From Apostichopus japonicus (taxonomy: Eukaryota; Echinodermata; Holothuroidea; Aspidochirotida; Stichopodidae): 64,000 nt of DNA. The first letter of the stretch is position 1; every line of letters begins with the position of its first letter. The position numbers and the translations under genes are program-made. This document shows positions 11,167 through 47,059 of this stretch, one piece after another. The DNA lies in contig NC_092570.1 of NCBI RefSeq assembly GCF_037975245.1, positions 12,315,001 through 12,379,000 on the forward strand, written 5' to 3'. The notes beneath the pieces were generated by a model. The model saw nothing but the letters and a program-made list of their open reading frames with translations. It made no database searches and was not told where the DNA came from.

Positions 11167-13505
11167 TTAATGGGTGTGAAGACTCGCACAAAAAGGAACG
11201 TCTGATGCCGGTAATTTGACCTAGTTTCGAATGAGGTGTAACAGAAGTGTTAAACACTACCATCGATCCCAGAAAATACACACACAGCTTGCTACCGTCG
11301 GTAATTAGACACTAGTGTGCAGTCAGTAAATACAGCTGCGGTCAATACCCACACACTCAAAATTAAGAATGTTTTGATGCAAGGCGCGGGGAGTGCCATT
11401 TCAGGTAATCTGGGAGGCACTTTTGGCAACAATTTTCTTGCTACGCTACCCGCCAACTGATGGTGGCGCTCCGCTGAGATCGTGTCATGTTGGTCCCTTT
11501 TAGGAAATGGCCCACCCACTGAAAGTTGCTTTAAGAAGGCCCTGGTATATACGCACATTATAGCATCACTATGTAACATCTGAAACGATACATGATGATT
11601 CTCGATGTTCCTCAACTGCTCCCCTCCCCCATTTAGGGAATCCACCAAGGCTACGGCACAGAAGTATCTTTATTTTATAAATAGTTCAGTTTCCGATAAA
11701 GTGAATGTGCCCAGAAACTCAATAGTGCTTATTAAAGGTACTTGGGGAGGGAGGATTTTTTTTTTGTGGTACGACACTTGCAAGAGATCGAATGTGATGC
11801 ATACGAATAATATTTATCCCTCAAGCGTCCACATCACGTCCCATGCACCCATCCACCCGTCTCAGTCTCACATAAATTTGATTCTTTTTAAGTCATCATG
11901 TTGTGTGTATGACCATCGACCAAGTTAACTATTATGACTATCAGTATTGATTCCAGATATTAGCATGTCTAAACTTGCTAAAAGTCGTCAAAAGTATTTT
12001 GCTAGAATTTCTGACTTGCCAACTTGGGGGATTATTGAAACAGACAATTAAATATCTCGGTGTGGGTAACTGAAATTTGAGCATGGGTGGCCATTGTCTG
12101 ACTTTCTGTATACATATTCGGGGGGGGGGGGGGACTGCTGACCTTGAAGGGTTGTTTACCTTCAAACTACTCGACGTTTCTTGGCAATATTTCATAACAA
12201 TAACAAACACACTTTGGTTTAATTATTGATCAATTCCATATTGGTAGGCTAAGGAACTGACTACTCTAACCAAATTTATATAGAGGCGTTATCAAGTTCT
12301 GTACACTGATATGCTCAGAGAACCATGATGTAGCTTGCTTTGTTATGAATTCTATGAGCTGCAGCCTCTTTTTCACTATTAAACACAAATTCAGTTTCCG
12401 ATTGCTGGCCTCTATTCTATATAAGTCTGCTTAATAGCCGAAACGATTTGCAGGCAATTATTACACTCTTCTACCGTAATCTTTCATTCAGCAGGATCCA
12501 TTCACTCTGGAAATCTCCGATGGCCTTTTTGCTCTGAGAATTGAAGGAGACAGTAAATAGAGATTAAACTCCCAAAAGACTACACAAGATACGGTAAATG
12601 TATATAATAGTGGTCTGAAGGTTTCATTGTTACTGAAGAGGATGGTAACAGGCGCCAGCATTTATCTCTCACTACCTTTAAACATTTTGACGTTAACGGT
12701 TTGATTAAGATGTGGCTCATTTTCTTTAGTGAAAGCGAAAACCTACAAACGTAGATTGGCAGGGTAAGTGAAAGCAAGTAGACCCAGCAGTCCCGGATTG
12801 TAGTATAGTATCTGACCGAGCGATGCAAGGCAATCAAGTATTTCTTCTTATAGGATAGAGCATGCTCAGCTTTAGTTGAACTAATTGTACAACTTTATTT
12901 CACCCACCAACGGATTTACTGCAACATTTAATCTCCCCAAATTACCACCGCCTTGTGTTGCTCACTTACAACGTCCGCTGTATAAGATCAACTGATTCAC
13001 AACCTGACGTAAAATGAAACGGTTCAGTTTTATAGTAAAGCAAATGTCACTCGTGTCATATCATTGTAACTTTATCAGATAACTTTATCATAACATTATA
13101 ACTGTAACTTCTTTGATTGGATCACCCGCAAGCAGACAACCCCATCTATTCGCTCTCCCTGCCCGACTCATCCCACTAATAAAAAAAAATCAAATCGAGA
13201 ACATTAAAAATAATATTAAATAATAAAAGTAGGGATTGATACACGACAGTGGAAAAGTGTCCTGAGTAGCTTCAGCTGAACTCGTATCAAACTGACTGAA
13301 TTGTTAGGTACAGGCCGTTTCAATCTAGCTGCACGATTATATGTGAACTGGCATGTAGATCATATCTCTGATTCTTATCCGTATACGTTTCATTACTGTC
13401 TGCATTTTATAGCGACACACACAAAAAACTTCACTTGCAAGCAACGGAAAGTTAACATTTGCAGATGGCGGCACGCGGTTTGGGGCGAGTCTTCAATGCC
13501 TTTAA
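11167..13505 (+). mobile_element. TTAA-flanked MITE split by about 2 kb of other sequence
   Basis: The left part (11167-11351) matches the first half of the 25945 copy, from TTAA and TGTGAAGACTCGC through CTGCGGTCAATACCCACA. The right part (about 13385-13505) matches the last third, ending GGGGCGAGTCTTCAATGCC and TTAA at 13502-13505. About 60 bp of the usual middle are missing and replaced by roughly 2 kb. This is best read as one element broken by later insertion(s). Confidence 0.7.
11353..13384. mobile_element. Insertion material inside the split MITE, including a hAT subterminal fragment
   Basis: 11360-11485 carries the motif CCAACTGATGGTGGCGCTCC, preceded by a block like that at 17460-17580. 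This links it to the subterminal part of the level-2 hAT element. I found no clean ends or target duplication for the whole insert. 11500-13384 shows only chance reading frames and a G14 run near 12121. Confidence 0.45.
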
Positions 13506-14809
13506 GGCCCGTGCTCCAGGATCTTCCAATGAGGAATCAGTAGAAGATCAAACTCTGCCTCAGAATGTATTGCTATTAAAAATATGTAACATTAACATAA
13601 ATCGATTTTCGTCTGCACCCTTCGAAAACAAGGGATAAGTTTTAAGTTTACTTTTAGAAAACTCTCGCGACCAACCAACGTTTATTCGCGACCTATATTT
13701 TGGTTCGTACCGTCTGCGTATTTTGCGGAACGTCGGTTTAATAAAATCAGATACCTGCAGTTTGCCGGGAGTTTTCTCAATAATGTTACCGATAAGGTTA
13801 TATACTTTCTCCATCGTCTAATACCCTCCACGAATTGTAAGGCAAATGTTTTCATATCGAAACGTTCAGGAGCCATCGAATTGTTAAAATGTTTACGTAG
13901 TGATGACAAAAATGTTTTTCTAAATCAATTGTCAACTACATATTTCTACACAATACAGAAATTGTCGAATGATTACCTGTTGGATTTAGACAACTATACA
14001 ATTTGCCCCCCCCCCCCAAAAAAAAAAAATTACTAGTCAATTTCTATGCAATTCAGTTCTGTAACATGTACTTTAACTCGCTCATTAAGAAATTTTGCAA
14101 TTTGATATTTTGTTAAAATTTGATCAATTCCTGACTATTTTAATGGGATAAATTTACCATTATGTCGCAAATGGTGAATGAACTACATTTACAGTTAGCA
14201 TATTAACACCCTGTTGCAATTGTTTAATCAAAAAGATTCCATAAGATCCTTTCAGCATGTTTCCAGAAAATTACTAAAGTACGCACTTTAAGTTAACTGA
14301 ACAATTTATCGTTTTGCTGAAAATGTTAAAATCTTTAAATTGGTGAGTAATCATTTATTATTTTCCAACTTAAACGAAGGGCTGATTAGGTAACTTGATA
14401 AATGCACAAAATTTATCAATATATGAGTCTAATTTTTAACAAGTTAAGCGAAAAATTAGTCTTTTTAGTTGTTATTATATGGCAAAGACATCTTAACATT
14501 TTGAAAGCACCCAAATGTTTCCACTTCTAAGACTTTCGAGGACCGAATCACAGCTTCGTTTGATTGGCATGACTCCTTTAATGTTTATAATATTTCATGA
14601 AATTTACTGGTGTGAGAAATTCCTTCCAGCCTAAGTACTTATTGTCCGCTGTGAGACAGCAATGATTCTATGCGTATCATCTGTTAAAATAAGAGGCAGA
14701 GCCTTCTCACACGTCTTTACATTTACCCCTGATCATTGTTAACGTATATCACACCCATGCACAGAGGTGTGCACAATTCAATCAGTCACTCCCAGGGCAC
14801 TTCAGTGTG
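13506..14809. other. Gene-free AT-rich stretch
   Basis: No exon with a supporting splice context was found. Apart from a C13/A12 junction tract near 13986-14030, nothing repeats within the window. Confidence 0.5.
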
Positions 14810-15185
14810 TCACATATCAGAGTTGGGGACTCGAGTCAGGGACTCGGACTCGAGTCCGACTCGAGTCGCAAATTTTAGGACTTGAGACTCGACTCGAGAC
14901 TCGGCTGTCAGAGACTTGGGACTTGACTTGAGACTTGCCCAAAAAGTTAGCAAAGACTTGGGACTTGACTTGAGACTTGCCTTCAAAAGACTCGGTTTTT
15001 CTACTAGAGACTTGTTTGTATTTCACAATTTTCTAATCATTAAATAAGTTCATAAGTTGATATCGATAATAAATAATTATGGTTTCGTGTACGCTCGAAT
15101 TACGAGCCCCCAACGACGACTACAGGCGTTACCATAACCATAAGCGTAGGAGGCGGGGGGGGGGCAGGGGGGCAGACTGCCCCCA

Positions 15186-15223
15186 AAATTTCCAGAGGAC
15201 AAGAAATTCGGACAAAAGTCCTG

Positions 15224-15301
<78 letters not shown>

Positions 15302-15363
15302 TTTTTCTCCTCTTAGGCTGCCCGAATTTTTCAGGACTTTTGCCCGAATTTCTTGTCCTCTGG

Positions 15364-15410
<47 letters not shown>
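15186..15410. repeat. Two (AT)n microsatellites with an inverted repeat around the first
   Basis: (AT)n occupies about 15226-15294 and again 15366-15410. The flank CCAGAGGACAAGAAATTCGG (from about 15190) reappears inverted near 15335-15365, so the first AT tract is the centre of a roughly 40-bp inverted repeat. Tyr-Ile repeat frames here are artefacts. Confidence 0.85.
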
Positions 15411-15413
<3 letters not shown>

Positions 15414-15589
15414 GCAGTAGCTTGCCCGAATCTTTTTCAAATTTTTGCCCGACAATTCCATGATTTTCTTTATTTAGCATCATGATGCCCGAATATTTCC
15501 GTGTAACACCACCTTAAACGCAGTTCATCTGGGCTACAACGCTTTTTGCACGATAATTTTTTTCTAACTAGTCAATTGTATACCTGGAC

Positions 15590-17075
15590 CAAGGGCGGCG
15601 GAACCGGGGGCAGGTTAAAACTGTGCCTTTATTCTACATAAAAATTGAGGTGCATGCCTCAAGTTAGCAAGAGGCCAGGGAACCAGAATGAACACTCGGG
15701 AAGGGCCGTTTCCGGCCATCTGAGGGGTTTGTAAAACCCAAAATTTTCTAGTACGCTCCGCGCCAACCGATGGTCGCGCTCCGCTCAGATAGTCGTGCAT
15801 ACAACTTTGCAAATCCTGGCTAAGCCCGTGACTTTTAATGAATTTCTGTGGGTCAAACTCAAAGCTATTTCGAATGGAAAAAGTTTGTTAAGATATTAAC
15901 AAGAAAAAAAACTCTAATTCGGAAGATTCCTACATTAGCAACTAGCAGGCGCGGCGGAACGGGAACATTATTGGGGGGGGGGGGGGGGGCTAATGTGTGG
16001 AGACTATCTAGGCGGAGCGCCACCATCAGTTGGAGCGGAGCGTAAAGGGAAATTTTTGGGTTTTTCAAACCCCCAGATGGCCGGAAACGGCACTTCCCGA
16101 GTGTTTTATGCTGCGAATACCTGGCCCTAAAATATGGGTCTCAGGCCTGCAATTTCTCAGATTGCACGTACAATTCTTTAAAAATATTGTAATTTGTATT
16201 CGATGGTGTTTTAAGAGAGAAGCTATTACTCGTAGTGTACTCGCAAAGACGTTTTTGAGTGTAGTAAATTACTACTTGCAATTAAATGCGATAATTACAT
16301 AAATGTCATAAGAAAAAACAGAAAGCATTTCTTAATGTCAACAAATGGGAAATTCCAAAACCATGTGCAGTTGCCAACAAATTTCTATCAACAAAGCACT
16401 GATATATCCTTCAGGGGATGTTGGAGTACTGGCTGAAATTTGGCAAGTCAATGGCCTAAGACGAAGTTGTGTTGCGCTTACCGGTACTCACTCTCACTGC
16501 TTCCACTTTTCACGGGGCGTGGAGACGCGGTTGGGGTGACAATGTGGTTATATAGCCAGGGGACGGGCCGAGGGTCCCCCCAGCATTTACTAAAATTATT
16601 ACTCCTACATAGTATACGTGTGCATCGGACATGTCGACAAGTATGCATTGAAAAATGGGCAGATGCACGTTTTGGAGCCTTGGTAAATATTGGGGGGGGG
16701 GGGGGCTTATCATGCATTTGCCCCCTCAACTTTTTCATTGGGGGGGGGGCTGAGCCCCCCAAGCCCCACCGGTTCCGCCGCCACTGGCAACTAGCATGAT
16801 TTCACCACCTTTTGTCTCAAAAGAAAACTTGTTCCTTGTTTCCCAATTTGCGCATTGGATATTGCAGTGCTAGTATGCATATTTTCCTTTAAGGGGGGGG
16901 GGGGGGGGGCGTTGATGGAGTGATGAAATAAGATAGTGACAAATAAGATAATACAATAAGAGTTATAAAGGGTACTAAATATAAGGCTGCATCAGTCCAA
17001 TCGAATTTCTGCAAAGTGCCCTTTGATGTCGGTGCCCCCCCCCCCCCCAGATTAAAAGTGCTTCCGCCGCCCTTG
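15590..17075. mobile_element. hAT-type element, nest level 3
   Basis: The left end is CAAGGGCGGCGGAACCGGGG. The reverse complement of the right end is CAAGGGCGGCGGAAGCACTT, so the first 14 bases are identical. An exact 8-bp duplication ACCTGGAC lies at 15582-15589 and 17076-17083. Own sequence is about 0.64 kb. It carries the CCAACCGATGGTCGCGCTCC subterminal block near 15757-15778. Confidence 0.88.
15946..16786. mobile_element. hAT-type element, nest level 4 (innermost, youngest)
   Basis: The left end is CAGGCGCGGCGGAACGGG. The reverse complement of the right end is CAGTGGCGGCGGAACCGG. An exact 8-bp duplication GCAACTAG lies at 15938-15945 and 16787-16794. It is 841 bp. Its left part (16005-16110) is an inverted relative of the level-3 block at 15680-15800, so the two are related families. 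Long G runs lie near 15975 and at both 16690 and 16741. No transposase frame. Confidence 0.87.
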
Positions 17076-18072
17076 ACCTGGACATCCCCAACATGAGTGT
17101 ATAAAAGAAACATTTTCTTTTTCATGGATGGTGGGGAGGGGGGGGGGGAGTGCCTACAAGCCTAGAAGTACAGGTTTATCGTATTCTTTGTTATATTTTA
17201 TACTTTTTTGTGAGACAAATTGCAGTCTCACCCGACACAGCGACATTATCCCGCCTACGTGTCGTTGAACAATGTATGTTTTTCTGGAGGTAGCTGAGTA
17301 CTGTGTTAAAATAATAAATAAGGTAACTAACTAGGAGCTTAAAAAATATACTGTCCCATTTTTCCCCCGAAGTTCAAAGTGATTTTACCATTTTTTCTTC
17401 TTCTAATTTACCAATTTTTTTGGGAAGTGTAAATTTCTAAAACGTGAGATTATAAAATAAAGAATGTTTAGATGCAACTTGCAAGGCCTCAGAAGTGCCG
17501 TTTCCGGCAATCTGAGAGGCATTGTGTGCCAAAAATTTTCTTGTACGCTACGCGCCAACTGATGGTGGCGCTCCGATTAGATAGTGTCACGGGAACTTTC
17601 GGGCACAAAAAGTTCTGCCCCCCCAAACTGAAATGGTCCCGTACGCCTATGACCATAACTACCATTGGCTTGGTTGAATATTCCATCCAGGGCTGCTGTT
17701 TGGCTGAAACTGTTGGCCTTTTTCAATAAAACAGTGGCTAGCAAATTTTGAGGTAATTTGTTCCGTGGCGTGTGCCCCGGTTTTGCTATTCGGCTGTTTA
17801 ATTTATACCACATAATTCCTGGAACACTGTTACATTATTCGTAGCCTGCATCATTGTATTCAAACTTCAAAGACTTGAGACTTGACTTGGGACTTGCTCA
17901 TAGGGACTTGAGACTTGACTCGAGACTCGACCTCCAAAGACTTGAGACTTGACTTGAGACTCGCTCAAAATTTTCATGGTGACTTGAGACTTGACTTGAG
18001 ACTTGCTGGTAAAGACTTGAGACTTGACTTGAGACTTGCAGCTAGGGACTTGTTGACAACTCTGTCACATAT

Positions 18073-20667
18073 ACGTGTCCCCGGAGGAAATCCAATAGGT
18101 TGCAGCCACAAGCTGGCGCAAGCACTATATTTACAAGTTACCCTCCCAGGTAACTATACACCTGAGTGCTGCGAGGCAATGAAGATAAAGTGCCTTATCC
18201 AAGAACACAAAGTAAAGATCTGGCCTCGACTCAAAGCGGCAATTCTTAGATGGCAAGTCTATAATCTGATTTGCTCTCTTTCTGTATTACAGTATTTCTC
18301 AACCTTAGTCGATGGGGTGGGAGGTGCTGCAGATGGGGACTGTCTTCTCCTATTGTCCAAGAGAACAAAGCCGATGGCGTATGGCTTTGGTATTGCGATG
18401 GGGATGCTTATGAGAATGGGCAGGGCGAGAAAGGGACCATGCTGATGTATGCAAACATTGTAACCTTGCATGTAGACCTAATTATAGAACAAATTTATAG
18501 CCTAAATATGCCTCAAAAATGCACCATTTCATCTATTATAAAATCAATTTGGTCACACCTGTGCTACCATACCTACTCCAATGTTGTGAGAATCCCTCAA
18601 CATTAAGGAAGGCCACAGATTTCCCTAGAGGTTAACTTTCAAGCAATGCAATGTCTGATGGATATCCTGAAGTACTAACGAAAATCATGAACATCACCTC
18701 CGGAGGCAGTTATTTTATGACACTAATACATGCAGGAAAGCTGATTTGCTTGTAACTTACACTTCACAGGTGGTGATCCAACTAAGTTAAGCTCCTTTTA
18801 GCTCATATGGAGGTAACCTCAGGATTCCTTGGTTTTCTACCCCAACCTGTGTCACCCTCTATCAAAATCCTGGCTATGCTACTGGAGGTTGGAACCCTAT
18901 GGCATTTTCAAGATACATGCTAGAGCTTCAGAATACGTCATTAAATTATCTTTTGGCATGATATTTGACTAAGAGACAGAGTGGGTGAGGTTTGGGGCAA
19001 ACATAGTGGTGAACATCCTTCAGCTTTATCATTACTGTACACCCATCATCATCATAGTACTATATTATGTTGCAAAACAATTCTAACAACACAAAACTAT
19101 CAGAAAAAACAAAGTAATCAACATGACATCATCTGTGTTAGGTGTTATTCATGTCTAGGATGACAAGCAATATGTACTAATGACAACTAATAACATTACT
19201 TCTACTTATATAGGAAATGAAACAGTCACAACATAGGAAGATATAATTATTCTCTAATGAGGATTAGTAAGGTGTCCACTTAAAGGGGAACTGTGTACTA
19301 CGTTGGCTTATATCAGAATGATTCTCACAACAAATGTTGCTAACTTCCCTCTCTTTTACTTCGCGTGCAAAGGGGCAGTAAAGACCTCAACAGTTTGACT
19401 TGTCTTACAACACAACATTGTGTTATTGGATGGTACCTGAGATGGGAACATAATACTATGAAAGTCACCCCAGATGTAACCATAATGCTATGCATATAAG
19501 ATGCATCTGTCAAACCTGTTGTAATCCATTTTTCCCTCAGCCAAACATGTTCTTTTCACTTCATTCAACACTGTCCTTGACAGCTGTTATTCTACAACTG
19601 CCATTTGAAGCATTAAAAATCATATTTTTCAATTGAGTTTTAAACTTCATCTGAGGAAGTGAACTAATGGTTAAGTTATTACACTATATAGTTTAGTAAT
19701 TTTAATTGATGAACGTAAGTTGTATTATGGGTCGTTTCTCAAAAATTTAAAGTTTGATAGAATTACAGCCAAGACTGATAGCTGTGCTTTTAACAGTTTA
19801 TATTGTATCATAATTAATGCTGTGTCTAATCCACCCTTTAAGTAAACACAAAATAAAGTTTTCTTTACCTAAGTAAACAAATATAACACATGCAGTGGTC
19901 AGCTAATACTTACTCGACTGTTACTAATAAATTCTCATAGAAAAGTTTGGAAAAAGAGCTTGTAAATTTGTAGTTAAATATCAAGGTAATGTTTACATAT
20001 GTAAAGTGATAGCACATAACAACATGATTGTAAATATTTGAAAATTACTTAATAGGAATGATATAAATTTTTATCTATATCAAATGATATAAATTTACAA
20101 TAAATATAATAGAAAATTTTTACGAATATTAATTACAGCCATTTCTTATGCACACATACAATTTTTCCCCCCAATTATCACTAAAATCAAAATAGCTTCA
20201 CAGAATCTCACCTTGGTTAGATATGGTAAAAGCCAAAGAGAAGCGATGGAGAACAATTTTGGTAGAAAAGAACAACATGAAAACATTTCAAACCCAAATT
20301 TTGCCGAAAACGATTTTCTGGCAATATAGTGCTTGTCGAGTGAAAGATTAGGTTGTCTGTACATAGAATGTCTACACATGTAGTAGAGAGAAAACCAGCA
20401 GAAGTCCTTCCTCCCCCCCCCCCCAACCTGCCCCCAACTGTTCCATGCCTACTTCATATTGTTAGCTAAATAAACATTAAACTATGAATAAGATACAACC
20501 TCAGAATTCCTCCAACTAACGAAATAAAACTATGACTTTCATCCCAGGATACTGCAGCTTTCAATATCTAAATAGTTCATATGTTTGCTCCACTTTGAAG
20601 GCTAAACAAGAAGAGAAGTAAGTATAATGGAGGAGTAAACCGACATTAAGTGTGCCATGCCCTTGAA
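18073..20667. other. Intergenic region between the hAT nest and the 3' end of ANKRD42
   Basis: No exon with splice or start/stop context was found. A solo hAT-like end, AAATCCTGGCTATGCTACTG, lies near 18865-18884 without a partner. No AATAAA on the minus strand was found close to the ANKRD42 stop codon. Confidence 0.45.
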
Positions 20668-45316
<24,649 letters not shown>

Positions 45317-45474
45317 CGTAAATTCTTCGCTAGCTGAACAACCAGGCGAAACTATTTCAGATAACAGATGGCGCTATATCATATCTCGTACACAGATATA
45401 TTACTTTAACTGTGATATCATATACACACTATTATACAGCGTGTGATAATAATGATCAATCACTTGGAGGAAGT

Positions 45475-47059
45475 TACGGAGAGCCAAACGTTCCATAAAT
45501 GTCGAAAAAGAAAGTGAAGTGTCCAAGTTAATATATAAATGTCCAATTCGATATCAACATGTTACAATTCGATATCAACATGTTACAACTCCATATGAAC
45601 ATGTCGAAACAAAATACAATATGCCATTGCGTCTATCAACATGTCAAATTCAGCATCAGCATGTCGAAAACTTGTAACAGCATGACACGTACTACACTGG
45701 TCATGTCAACATGCTATATTTACGTCGTGCTATAATTTTGGCACTTCGGCGCGCGCCAACGTTTCGTATATGTCGAGATTTATTTCAGTATGTCCAAAAC
45801 TTGTGTCAGCATGTTGAGAGAAGGAAATAAAATCTTCAAGCCAATGGGATCACGTTGATGACTTTGTGCGAGATAATATTTGCCGGACCTTTGCACACCA
45901 TCCCACGTACCATCAGAGTAAGAATTTGCGTTGAATTAATATTATGAACAAAGTCGGCCTGGACGTTCGGCATCGATACCGACAAGGGTGAGGAGTTGAC
46001 AGGCTAGTTAACTATACCACAAAACTGCTAATTCCCAGTTCCATCGATGCTAAATACACCGTACACATCCGTTCACTGGTCAGTCTGTTCCCCCTTTCTC
46101 AAATTACAATTTCAGCATAGGCTACATTCAAATTTGCCGATAAACACGCCGCCACATGCCTTGTTGATCCATTCGTGAGTCATTAGACGCGGACACTAAC
46201 AGTAACATGGTAATAATTGAAAGTTTGTAAGAATATTCTTGGGGAAGTTTCACTAGGCCCCTTTCTCCCTTTGATCCAGTCCGTGCTCTGTCTTTGGGAT
46301 TTACTTCAACTAAGTTCTACTTGTATATTTAGCCTATGCTAAGTTAGGCAATGCCTAGACTAAGGCTAAAGTTAGGGTATACATTCTCTTATTTCTAACG
46401 TTGCCTCTAGACGAGTTCGGAGGCGTGGTGCTATCGAAAGCATGGTTTTCTCTGACGCATTGGTTTATTTCTCCAACCAAACGCGGTATGGAAGAAAAAG
46501 TTTCTTGCAAAACATTCATTATGAATGATTATATTAAATGAACTGCTTTGTTTGGACAAAGCTTTGGCGCGACTAATACGAATAAGGGCTTGAAGATATT
46601 CTCAATGGTATATTTTTCACCTACTGCAGCAGTTTAAAACGTATATTCAACCATAGTACCGTGTGAACGACACGAACCATGTGCAACGTTGTCATGGCAA
46701 TACTTCACTACTCTTCGCTCACCATGCTGACACAAGTTTTGGACATACTGAAATAAATCTCGACATATACGAAACGTTGGCGCGCCGAAGTGCCAAAATT
46801 ATAGCACGACGTAAATATAGCATGTTGACATGACCAGTGTAGTACGTGTCATGCTGTTACAAGTTTTCGACATGCTGATGTTGAATTTGACATGTTGATA
46901 GACGCAATGGCATATTGTATTTTGTTTCGACATGTTCATATGGAATTGTAACATGCTGATATCGAATTGTAACATGTTGATATCGAATTGGACATATATA
47001 TATTAACTTGGACACTTCACTTTCTTTTTCGACATTTATGGAACGTTTGGCTCTCCGTA
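45475..47059. mobile_element. Element with about 338-bp inverted terminal repeats, upstream of ANKRD42
   Basis: The left arm (45475-45813) and right arm (46723-47059) are near-perfect inverted copies. They begin TACGGAGAGCCAAACGTTCC and end at GTGTCAGCATG. The arms are full of recurring short motifs (AACATGT, CATGTCGAAA, GATATCAACATG). The 909-bp centre has no coding frame. TA is present at both outer ends if the repeat is taken to start CGGAGAGCC. The left end is about 160 bp from the ANKRD42 ATG. Confidence 0.9.

Larger units (their letters stand above)
15139..17651. mobile_element. hAT-type element, nest level 2
   Basis: The left end is CATAAGCGTAGGAGGCGGGG. The reverse complement of the right end is CATAGGCGTACGGGACCATT. 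An exact 8-bp duplication ACCATAAC lies at 15131-15138 and 17652-17659. Only about the first 10 bp of the ends match well. It contains the (AT)n hairpin region at 15186-15410 and a CCAACTGATGGTGGCGCTCC block near 17550. About 1.0 kb of own sequence remains after removing level 3. No transposase frame. Confidence 0.85.
14818..18064. mobile_element. hAT-type element, nest level 1 (outermost)
   Basis: The ends are CAGAGTTG at 14818 and CAACTCTG ending at 18064. An exact 8-bp duplication TCACATAT lies at 14810-14817 and 18065-18072. Both ends carry subterminal arrays of GACTTGAGACTTGACTTG-type repeats (14820-15015 and 17870-18055). Removing the inner elements leaves about 0.7 kb, the size of a non-autonomous element. 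No transposase frame is present. It is the oldest insertion of the nest because all others lie inside it. Confidence 0.88.
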
